A stretch of 14,354 nt of DNA from Bryobacterales bacterium. Lineage in GTDB: Bacteria; Acidobacteriota; Terriglobia; Bryobacterales; Bryobacteraceae. Below the pieces are notes generated by a model. That model was not told the DNA's origin. It saw only the letters and a program-made list of their open reading frames with translations, and made no database searches. Position 1 is the stretch's first letter. The number at the start of each line of letters is the position of its first letter. Made by a program: the position numbers and the translations under genes. Positions 7,722 through 13,796 of this stretch are shown one piece after another. The DNA lies in assembly GCA_003132865.1 (NCBI GenBank), contig PKYZ01000755.1, forward strand, positions 1-14,354, in the 5' to 3' direction.

Positions 7722-10049
7722 ATGCGCATCCTGGGCCGCTACATCTTCCGCGAGATCATCTCCAGTTCGCTGCTGGGCATGGCCCTGGCGACGTCCATCA
7801 TCTTCCTGCAGGGCGTGGGCAAGCTGTTCGAGGTGCTGGTGCGCAGCTCGCCGCGGCCGGAGACGATTCTGTATCTGTTTGCGCTGTCGCTGCCGCCGCT
7901 GCTGCCGCTGACCATCCCGTTCGGCACGCTGGTGGGCATCCTGGTAGGGTTGGGACGCCTGGCAACCGACGGCGAAATCACGGCCATGCGGGCGGCCGGG
8001 TGCTCCAGCCGCAAAGTGGTGTTGCCGGTGATGCTGTTCGCCTTCATCGCCATGTTAGTTGCCGGGGCGATGACGCTGCGCCTGGCGCCTCTTTCGGTGC
8101 GCGTGAGCAAGGACATTGTGGACAAGCTATCCGCTTCAGAGGTCAGCGCCGACATCGAACCGCGGGTCTTCGACGAGGATTTCCCCAATACGATTTTGTA
8201 CGTGGGGGACGTGCGGCCCGGCGCGGTAGTGGTTTGGCACAACGTCTTTCTGGCGGATCTGACGCCTCCGGAGCAGCGCACCAGCGGCATGGGCGACAAG
8301 GCCCAGGGCCCGCTCATTACGGTGGCGCAGGAAGCTATCGCGGTGCCGGATCCGGAGCACAACCGGCTGCAGCTTACCATGCGGAACGCCGGGAATCACG
8401 AGATGGGCAAGGATCTGAAAGGCTACGACAGCTTTTCGCCGGTGGTGGCGCAGGCGCTGTATGCGGCGCCTTCCGTGCCGGGCGCCCGTCGGCCATTCAG
8501 CGAGATGAACACGCGCGAGTTGCGGCGCTACTCGGCGAGGGGCGCGGACTGGGTGGAAGCGCGCATCGAGCTGCATCGGCGGCTGGCGTTGCCGATTGCC
8601 TGCCTGGTGCTGGCGCTGGTGGGCATTCCGCTCGGGGTATCCTCGCGCAAAGGCGGCAAATCGGGCGGATACGTTACCGCCGTTTTTCTGGCCTTCTTCT
8701 GTTACTGGCTGGCGTTCATCACGCTGGTGAGCCTGGCCCGCTCGAGAACGCTGCCGGTGGAAGTGGCGCTCTGGCTGCCGAATGCGGCGTTCCTGGTGGC
8801 CGGGTTGATATCCGTGGCGCGCATGGAGAAGCCCGGCGGACGCGATTTTGTGGGCGGCTTGAAAGACACGGCCGGCACCGCGCTGAGCAGACTGCGCGCG
8901 CGCTTCGTCCCGGAACGCGGGCAGGCCGCGCAAGCCGGGACCTTTCGCTGGCCGTTGCTGCCCCAGATTCTGGACACCTACATTCTGACCAACTTCGTGT
9001 TCTATTTTACGGTGTTGCTGGCAAGCTTCGTATCGATGAGCCAGATTTACAACTTCTTCGAGTTGCTCGGCGATATCGTACGAAACAAGATTCCGCTGGC
9101 GAAGGTTTTCACTTACCTTTTCTTCCTAACACCTAAGTTGATTTATGAGACGCTACCCATCAGCGTGCTGGTCGGCGTGCTGGTGACGTTCGGCGTGTTG
9201 ACCAAGCACAACGAGGTGACCGCGTTCAAAGCCTGCGGCGTCAGCCTGCACCGCCTGGCGATTCCCATCCTGGTGGCCAGCAGCTTCCTTAGCGGCAGCC
9301 TGTTCGCTTTCGATCACTACTACGTGCCGGAAGCCAACCGGCGGCAGGACGCGTTGCGCAACGAGATCAAGGGCCGCGCGGTACAGACTTATCTAAGTCC
9401 GGAGCGGAAGTGGATTTTCGGAAAAGGGCCGCGCATTTACTACTACAAATTCTTCGACCAGACCGAGAATATCATGGGCGGCGTGATCGTCTATGAGCTG
9501 GAGCCGAACACGTACCAGTTGGTGCGGCAGATTTCCGCCGAGCGCGCGCATTGGCAGGCATCTTTGAAGACATGGGTTTTCGAAAACGGCTGGCGGCGCG
9601 AGTTTCACGGCAACCAGAGCATACCCTTGACGGCATTCCAGGTGCAGACGTTCGCGGAGCTGAACGAGCCTCCCAGCTATTTCCTGAAAGAGGTGAAGCA
9701 GGATTCGCAGATGAACTTTCAGGAGCTGGACAGTTACATCCGCGATCTGCAGCAGAGCGGATTCAACACGGTGAAGCTGCGGGTGCAGTTCTACCGGAAA
9801 TTCTCGGTGCCGCTGTTCGCGTTGATCATGGCGATGATTTCGATTCCGTTCGGGTTTCTGGTGGGCAATCGGGGCGCCATGGCGGGAATCGGGGTGAGCA
9901 TCGGCATCGCCATCGCGTATTGGGGGATCGGGCTGCTGTTCGAGAAGATCGGGGATGTGAACCAGTTGCCGCCGGCCATCGCGGCGTGGTCTCCGGATGC
10001 GCTGTTTTCGCTTACGGGGCTGTATTTGCTGTTGCGGATGCGTAGCTAG
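7722..10049 (+). CDS. lptFG: LptF-LptG fused lipopolysaccharide export permease
   Basis: A 775-residue inner-membrane protein with two tandem YjgP/YjgQ modules. LptF and LptG normally are separate proteins of about 360-390 residues. Together with the LptB ATPase they extract lipopolysaccharide from the inner membrane and pass it to the Lpt bridge. Each half opens with a membrane segment (MRILGRYIFREI at 1; LDTYILTNFVFYF at about 417). Each carries the family cytoplasmic loop (GRLATDGEITAMRAAG near 78-93; LTKHNEVTAFKACG near 491-505). Each has a periplasmic beta-jellyroll-like middle and the closing membrane stretch (ALPIACLVLALVGIPLG near 288; SVPLFALIMAMISIPFG near 695). A linker of about 50 residues (roughly 365-415) joins them. 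ATG 7722 lies 4 bp after the TldE-like stop, so they are cotranscribed. A longer frame from 7647 would overlap that gene; no strong ribosome site is seen. Confidence 0.9.
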   Translation: MRILGRYIFREIISSSLLGMALATSIIFLQGVGKLFEVLVRSSPRPETILYLFALSLPPLLPLTIPFGTLVGILVGLGRLATDGEITAMRAAGCSSRKVVLPVMLFAFIAMLVAGAMTLRLAPLSVRVSKDIVDKLSASEVSADIEPRVFDEDFPNTILYVGDVRPGAVVVWHNVFLADLTPPEQRTSGMGDKAQGPLITVAQEAIAVPDPEHNRLQLTMRNAGNHEMGKDLKGYDSFSPVVAQALYAAPSVPGARRPFSEMNTRELRRYSARGADWVEARIELHRRLALPIACLVLALVGIPLGVSSRKGGKSGGYVTAVFLAFFCYWLAFITLVSLARSRTLPVEVALWLPNAAFLVAGLISVARMEKPGGRDFVGGLKDTAGTALSRLRARFVPERGQAAQAGTFRWPLLPQILDTYILTNFVFYFTVLLASFVSMSQIYNFFELLGDIVRNKIPLAKVFTYLFFLTPKLIYETLPISVLVGVLVTFGVLTKHNEVTAFKACGVSLHRLAIPILVASSFLSGSLFAFDHYYVPEANRRQDALRNEIKGRAVQTYLSPERKWIFGKGPRIYYYKFFDQTENIMGGVIVYELEPNTYQLVRQISAERAHWQASLKTWVFENGWRREFHGNQSIPLTAFQVQTFAELNEPPSYFLKEVKQDSQMNFQELDSYIRDLQQSGFNTVKLRVQFYRKFSVPLFALIMAMISIPFGFLVGNRGAMAGIGVSIGIAIAYWGIGLLFEKIGDVNQLPPAIAAWSPDALFSLTGLYLLLRMRS

Positions 10050-10091
10050 GCGCGCGGGGGCGCGCCAACATCGACAAAAGGCGTCGATGTT
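10049..10091 (+). terminator. Two adjacent hairpins after lptFG, possible terminator
   Basis: GGCGCGC (10049-10055) pairs perfectly with GCGCGCC (10060-10066) around GGGG. Immediately after, AACATCGAC (10067-10075) pairs perfectly with GTCGATGTT (10083-10091) around a 7-nt loop. They start at the stop codon of lptFG. There is no T-run, so intrinsic termination is uncertain; they may instead stabilise the 3' end. Confidence 0.4.
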
Positions 10092-10092
10092 T

Positions 10093-10130
10093 CGAGGGGG
10101 CGAGGGGGCGACGCGGCGACACGGCGATTC
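10093..10130. repeat. G-rich low-complexity element
   Basis: CGAGGGGG is repeated twice (10093-10100, 10101-10108) and runs into CGACGCGGCGACACGGCGA. It shares the GCGAGGGGGCGA core with 5926-5960, suggesting a dispersed simple repeat. The rest of the 10050-10175 gap shows no gene or convincing promoter. Confidence 0.6.
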
Positions 10131-10175
10131 CTTTTTCGGGGCGCGGCAGGATCTATGTAGAGTTCGGGTATTTGG

Positions 10176-11063
10176 ATGACACAACTCTTTCCTATTGCGG
10201 CCATCACCGACGAGTTCTCGCAAGATATCGAGGCTGCGGTGCGCTCGATGGCGGAGATCGGCATGGGCGGCGCCGAGTTGCGCATGGTTTTCGGAAAGAA
10301 CGTTATCGACCTGACGGATGCCGAGTTGGACCACGCGCGGGAAATCGTGGGGCGGCACGGCCTCGAAATCGTTTCCATCGCATCGCCTTTGCTGAAGTGC
10401 GTCCTGCCGGATGCGCCCGCGGTGGACGCTCGTTTTCAGCAGGATGTGTTCGCCGCCACGCACACCTTCGAAGATCAGCCGCGTTTGGCGGACCGCGCGC
10501 TCGAAATTGCGGAGCGCACCGGCGCGCGCATCGTTCGCGTGTTCTCGTATTGGCGCTCCGTGCGGCCGGAGGCGTGCTTCGAGCGCGTCGCGCGCGCGCT
10601 GGAGCAGCTTGCAGGGCAAGCCGCGCTTCACGGGCGAACCATCGGCCTGGAGAACGAGCACGCCTGCAACATCGCCACGGGTGCAGAGACGGCGCGGGTG
10701 CTGGAAGCGGTGGCGCATCCGAATTTGAAGGTGGTCTGGGATCCGGCTAACGCCTACGTTTCCGGAGAGACGCCTTATCCGGATGGCTACCGCCGCCTGC
10801 CTGTGGAGCGCATCGCGCACGTGCACGCGAAGGACTGCCGCGTGGAGGGCCACCGTCCCATGTGGTGTGCGCTGGGCGAAGGCGGCATCGATTGGAAAGG
10901 CCAGATCCGCGCGCTGGCGGAGGATGGTTACAAAGGTTGGATCAGCCTGGAGACGCACTGGACGGGGCCGGGCGGCGACAAGCACGAGGCGAGCGTTATC
11001 TGCGGGCGGAATTTGATGGCCTTGGCGACGGGTAATGGTACGCATCTTTTCGGAGAGGAATAA
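10176..11063 (+). CDS. Sugar phosphate isomerase/epimerase-type TIM barrel protein
   Basis: A 295-residue protein of the xylose-isomerase-like TIM-barrel superfamily (AP endonuclease family 2 fold), which includes metal-dependent sugar and inositol isomerases, epimerases and dehydratases. Likely metal ligands in canonical order are E159 in GLENEH, D189 in WDPANAY, H215/H217 in HVHAKD, and E259 in SLETH. There is no signal peptide, so it is cytoplasmic. Length fits the family. The substrate cannot be deduced. ATG 10176 is the first start in the frame; no strong Shine-Dalgarno is seen. Its stop overlaps the start of the antitoxin remnant by 1 nt (TAATG), probably by chance. It is not the missing Nfo: it lacks the LENTAG and HANIGEG signatures. 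Confidence 0.83.
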   Translation: MTQLFPIAAITDEFSQDIEAAVRSMAEIGMGGAELRMVFGKNVIDLTDAELDHAREIVGRHGLEIVSIASPLLKCVLPDAPAVDARFQQDVFAATHTFEDQPRLADRALEIAERTGARIVRVFSYWRSVRPEACFERVARALEQLAGQAALHGRTIGLENEHACNIATGAETARVLEAVAHPNLKVVWDPANAYVSGETPYPDGYRRLPVERIAHVHAKDCRVEGHRPMWCALGEGGIDWKGQIRALAEDGYKGWISLETHWTGPGGDKHEASVICGRNLMALATGNGTHLFGEE

Positions 11064-11223
11064 TGACACAAGGAGAGCCGTCGCGAAGGGAACTTGCCCC
11101 CGTCGAAGTCCAACGCCACGGAGAGAAAAAGAGTCTGGCGCAATTGTTCGCCGAATCCCCGTTTAAAGGCCGGAAATGGATTTTGAGCGATTTCCTGACA
11201 TCCTGCCTCCGGTCGAGTTGTGA
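11063..11223 (+). pseudogene. Phd/YefM-type antitoxin remnant, frameshifted
   Basis: The frame from ATG 11063 contains VEVQRHGE joined directly to KKSLAQLFAESPFKG. The tail MDFERFPDILPPVEL then continues in another frame from 11176 to the stop at 11221-11223. Phd-family antitoxins of toxin-antitoxin pairs have a DNA-binding N-terminal part (with a motif like V.I.RHG..VAVV) and a toxin-binding C-terminus of just this SLA.F...SP..G...D.ER type. The central AVV/EEY segment is missing, and about one nucleotide has been lost between 11170 and 11176. The stop overlaps the vapC start by 4 bp (GTGA), the usual arrangement for such pairs. Recognition of the C-terminal part is good; the N-terminal boundary is uncertain. 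Confidence 0.7.
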
Positions 11224-11422
11224 AAGGCTTTCTCCTCGACACCAACGTCCCTTACGAACTCACCCGGCGGCGGTCTGCGCTGCAGGTGGAGCGCTGGCTG
11301 AATGAGGCGGAGAGCGAACAACTTTACTATAGCTTGATTCCGTCTTGCGTCCGTGGTTTGCGGGCCGGATCCTGCCGATGACCGGGGGGATTGCAGAACG
11401 GATGGGACGATGGGCTGGATGA
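11220..11422 (+). pseudogene. vapC: vapC (PIN-domain toxin), 5' part, broken
   Basis: PIN-domain ribonuclease toxin partner of the antitoxin remnant. From GTG 11220 it reads VKGFLLDTNVPYEL, with the first catalytic Asp of the PIN fold, and continues to EQLYYSLI. There about 30 codons, including the GEI-type catalytic Glu region, are deleted. The sequence resumes in a different frame at about 11342 as LRPWFAGRILPMTGGIAERMGRWAG and stops at 11420. The first frame itself runs out at 11379-11381. The missing 3' end appears at 12585-12659, on the far side of the Rpn-like genes. It cannot encode an active toxin. Confidence 0.8.
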
Positions 11423-11527
11423 GCATGACATTCGCCAGCGCCCGCATTCTGCTTCATTCGCGGATGAGAAAAAGGCCGAGAGTATTCCACCCTTTTCCGT
11501 TAGCACAAGTGATGGGCAGCTCCCCGC

Positions 11528-12388
11528 ATGCAGGAATACGACGTAGCCCTAAAGTTGCTGTTACAAGGTTCGGCCACGCTCATCATGCGTGAGTTGACCG
11601 GCACGGCGGTCGCGAAGTGGTTGGATGTGGAACTGCCAAAGGTGCAGAACCTACGGTTGGACCTTCTCGGCGAGACTGTCGACGGCGGTCTGGTCCACGT
11701 GGAACTGCAAAGCAGCAATGACGCGGCCATGCCGCTACGGATGGCCGAATATTGCCTGGGCGTCTTTCGGCTGTTCGGACGATTCCCGCGCCAGGTCGTG
11801 CTGTACGTGGGCGAACCGCAACTGCGCATGGAGAACGCACTACGCGGTCCCAATGTGTCGTTCTGGTACCGCCTGATCGACATTCGCACGTTGGACGGAG
11901 ACCGCCTGCTGGAGAGCGACGCGGTCGGCGATAATGTAATTGCGATTCTGGCGCGATTGCGGGACCATGAAGGGGCGGTACGCAAGATTGTGGAGCGGAT
12001 CGCGGGTCTGGCTGCGGGGGAGCGGGAGACCGCGCTGGCTCAGTTGATGATCCTGGCCGGATTGCGGCACTCGTCGAGAACGGTGGAGCAGGAGAGACGG
12101 AAAATGCCGATTGATATCGATATTCGGGAACACGAGGTCTTGGGACCTATGTTTAAAGAAGCGGAACAGAAAGGGCGTCAGGAGGGCCTGCAGAAGGGCC
12201 TGCAGAAGGGCCTGCTAGAGGGCCTGCAAGTTGGCGAACTCACCGTCCTTCGACGGCAAACCGAGAAGCGCTTCGGCGCCCTCCCGAGTTGGGCCGCCGA
12301 AAAACTCGCGACACTGTCGGCGTCCGAGCTTGAAGATCTGAGTGAGCGGGTGCTGGACGCCAAGAGCCTGGACGAATTGCTGAGGTAA
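11528..12388 (+). CDS. Rpn-like PD-(D/E)XK nuclease-family protein with DUF4351-like tail
   Basis: A 286-residue protein resembling the Rpn/YhgA family, formerly labelled putative transposases and known in E. coli as recombination-promoting DNA nucleases. The N-terminal domain has the nuclease pattern: D45 in NLRLDLLGET, then E59-L-Q61 in VHVELQSSND (the D...ExQ form). A Gly/Gln/Lys-rich hinge (residues 215-235, QEGLQKGLQKGLLEG) links it to a C-terminal helical domain (LRRQTEKRFGALPSWA to SLDELLR, about 241-286) of the DUF4351 type. ATG 11528 is the first start; no clear ribosome site. It is the only complete gene between the two halves of vapC. The 105 bp before it (11423-11527) shows nothing recognisable. 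Whether it acts as a nuclease here is unknown. Confidence 0.78.
   Translation: MQEYDVALKLLLQGSATLIMRELTGTAVAKWLDVELPKVQNLRLDLLGETVDGGLVHVELQSSNDAAMPLRMAEYCLGVFRLFGRFPRQVVLYVGEPQLRMENALRGPNVSFWYRLIDIRTLDGDRLLESDAVGDNVIAILARLRDHEGAVRKIVERIAGLAAGERETALAQLMILAGLRHSSRTVEQERRKMPIDIDIREHEVLGPMFKEAEQKGRQEGLQKGLQKGLLEGLQVGELTVLRRQTEKRFGALPSWAAEKLATLSASELEDLSERVLDAKSLDELLR
12182..12229. repeat. Four 12-bp tandem repeats in the Rpn-like hinge
   Basis: Near-identical units of the form (G/A)AGGGCCTGC(A/T)(G/A) at 12182, 12194, 12206 and 12218 encode repeating GLQK/GLLE tetrapeptides. In-frame unit gain or loss would only lengthen or shorten the hinge. Confidence 0.85.
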
Positions 12389-12450
12389 AAGCCGCTCAGC
12401 CCGCACGAGGCATCCCGATCCATACGATACAGAGCCACAGGCGCGGAAAA

Positions 12451-12603
12451 ATGCCCATTTCACATCGATATTCCGGAACGAAGTTTTTGGGACCCGCGTT
12501 CAAGAAGGGCCTGCAAGAAGGGCGTCAGGGAGGCGTGGGCGAAGGCGAAGCGACCCTCCTGCGCCGGCAAATTGCGAAGCGTTTCTGGTCACCCGCAACG
12601 TAA
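12451..12603 (+). pseudogene. Truncated second copy of the Rpn-like gene
   Basis: ATG 12451 opens a 50-codon frame (MPISHRYSGTKFLGPAFKKG...) that parallels residues about 193-249 of the preceding protein. Shared elements are MPI, LGP.FK, GLQ.G, and GE.T.LRRQ..KRF. The hinge is shorter, the nuclease domain is absent, and the DUF4351 part stops after KRF. There the sequence switches into the vapC 3' end; the frame then runs on to TAA at 12601-12603. The 62 bp before it (12389-12450) keep weak similarity (RR.KMPI). It is a decayed tandem duplicate. Confidence 0.75.
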
Positions 12604-12659
12604 AGGATTTTGCCGGCTTTGGAGTTCCGATCTTGAATCCCTGGGTCGCCGCGGTCTGA
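12579..12659 (+). pseudogene. vapC: vapC 3' part, detached
   Basis: In a frame different from the Rpn fragment, 12585-12656 reads LVTRNVKDFAGFGVPI then LNPWVAAV and ends at TGA 12657-12659. This is the characteristic C-terminus of FitB/VapC PIN toxins (TRN.KDF, with the last conserved Asp). It complements, without overlapping, the 5' part at 11220-11422. The stretch still missing between them is about 30 residues, roughly the region of the third catalytic acid. The simplest reading is one gene interrupted by the Rpn-like segment. A second, unrelated vapC scrap is possible. Confidence 0.72.
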
Positions 12660-12696
12660 CTGTTTCGGGCCGATCTACGCGCTGGTCAATGCAACG

Positions 12697-12945
12697 ATGG
12701 CAGGCATCACGATTCGCCGCTTGGATGAATCGACCAAGGCGCGGTTACGCGTGCGCGCTGCCCAGCATGGCCGGTCGATGGAAACGGAGGCACGCGACAT
12801 CTTGACAGTGGCGCTCGCTACACAGAGTCGCGACCCGCAGAATCTGCCGGATGCCATCCGCGCGCGGTTCGCGCGTCTTGGCTGCCTGGAGCTACTGGAA
12901 ATTCCTCGTGAACCTGGCCGGGATCCGCCCACTTTCGAGGATTGA
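12697..12945 (+). CDS. FitA-like ribbon-helix-helix antitoxin without toxin
   Basis: A complete 82-residue protein of the FitA/VapB Arc-type family: an N-terminal ribbon-helix-helix MAGITIRRLDESTKARLRVRA, then HGRSMETEARDIL, and a toxin-binding tail ending REPGRDPPTFED. Such antitoxins dimerise, bind their own promoter and neutralise a PIN ribonuclease. The toxin gene is usually encoded immediately downstream, starting within the antitoxin stop. Here the overlapping next gene (ATG 12945) is instead a VOC protein. The antitoxin is therefore an orphan, or its toxin was deleted. No strong ribosome site precedes ATG 12697. The 37 bp after vapC hold nothing recognisable. Confidence 0.82.
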   Translation: MAGITIRRLDESTKARLRVRAAQHGRSMETEARDILTVALATQSRDPQNLPDAIRARFARLGCLELLEIPREPGRDPPTFED

Positions 12946-13424
12946 TGATACTCCCCATAAACGATCTCTTCGAAACCCACCTGACCGTCGCCGACTTGCA
13001 GCGCTCGATGGCCTTCTACGGTGGCGTATTGGGACTGGATCTGGCTCGCGTGTTCCCCGAGCGCAAGGTCGCCTTTTACTGGATCGGCGGGTCAGGCAAG
13101 GCCATGCTGGGATTATGGGAAGTGGGAAGCGGTCCGCTGCAGATGAAGCTGCACCTGGCTTTCACCGTCGATCTTCCGGACTTGCTCGAGGCGCCGGCGC
13201 GGCTGCGGGCGGCCCACGTCACTCCACGCGACTTTGCGGGCAGCGCGACCGATGAGCCGGTGGTGCTGGCCTGGATGCCGGCAGCTTCGGTCTACTTTCA
13301 GGACCCGGATGGCCATCAACTGGAGTTCCTGTGCATGCTGCCCGATCCCCCGCAACCCGAGTTGGGAGTCGTCACATGGAGCCGCTGGCTGCACCGTCAC
13401 GACGGCGTCGCAACGCCAATCTGA
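12945..13424 (+). CDS. VOC/glyoxalase-fold family protein
   Basis: A 159-residue vicinal-oxygen-chelate fold protein (glyoxalase I, bleomycin-resistance, extradiol dioxygenase superfamily). The pattern FETHLTVADLQRSMAFYGGVLG opens the first beta-alpha-beta unit with candidate ligand H12. H70 (KLHLAF) and E127 in FQDPDGHQLEF complete a typical metal triad. The substrate is unknown. ATG 12945 is preferred: GAGG (12937-12940) lies 4 nt upstream, and the ATG overlaps the antitoxin TGA by 1 nt; a TTG 3 nt earlier is also possible. The C-terminal residues after about 145 (SRWLHRHDGVATPI) look like an extension and overlap the convergent DinB remnant by 28 bp. Confidence 0.85.
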   Translation: MILPINDLFETHLTVADLQRSMAFYGGVLGLDLARVFPERKVAFYWIGGSGKAMLGLWEVGSGPLQMKLHLAFTVDLPDLLEAPARLRAAHVTPRDFAGSATDEPVVLAWMPAASVYFQDPDGHQLEFLCMLPDPPQPELGVVTWSRWLHRHDGVATPI

Positions 13425-13774
13425 CCCAGATGATGCACCAGGTGTCTCACATAGTCCTCGGCCAGGTATCGAAGCGAAACCGGTGCATTCGACCCGATCC
13501 GGCACACAACTTCCAGCTTGGCGGCGGGCAGGTGGCGAATCACGTGGGCCAGATAGCGGTTGTAACTGACCCAAAGGTCCACCAGCATCGGCCAGCGCCG
13601 CCCTCACGAATCGCTGGTGACTGTTCGAGGCGGAATCGATCAGGTGTCCCAGCGTTGCTTCCGCGACCAGCCGCCGGGTAAGGCCGGACGGCCGCTCTCC
13701 TCTTCGCTCACCTGCCGGAGGCGGAGTTCCGCCGCATCGACTACGCGCGCCAGTTCCGCGCTGACATGCTCCAT
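13397..13774 (-). pseudogene. DinB-family protein, disrupted by frameshift and deletion
   Basis: DinB/YfiT-like four-helix-bundle proteins are usually about 165 residues with a His-based metal site. From ATG 13774 the frame reads MEHVSAELARVV to WSRK, then loses one nucleotide around 13656-13657 and stops at 13640-13642. The next frame supplies TLGHLIDSASNSHQRFVRAALAD. A segment of about 25 residues (FPGYEQDAWV-type in relatives) is absent. The last part resumes in a third frame near 13588 as LVDLWVSYNRYLAHVIRHLP and runs to EDYVRHLVHHLGQI, ending at TGA 13397-13399. Two separate lesions make it a pseudogene unless they are sequencing errors. It accounts for nearly all of 13425-13774. Confidence 0.8.
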
Positions 13775-13796
13775 GGATACATTCTAAGATAAGGTA

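Noticed and set aside
10176..11063. Epimerase-like gene as a replacement endonuclease IV
   Set aside because: Same fold superfamily, but it lacks the Nfo signatures and carries sugar-isomerase-type motifs.
9393..11069. Minus-strand open frame of 558 codons
   Set aside because: Runs antisense across lptFG, the intergenic gap and the epimerase-like gene; Arg/His/Pro-rich composition typical of high-G+C shadow frames.
11528..12388. Rpn-like gene as a complete transposon
   Set aside because: No terminal inverted repeats or target duplications could be seen around it; the old transposase label of this family is not evidence of transposition.
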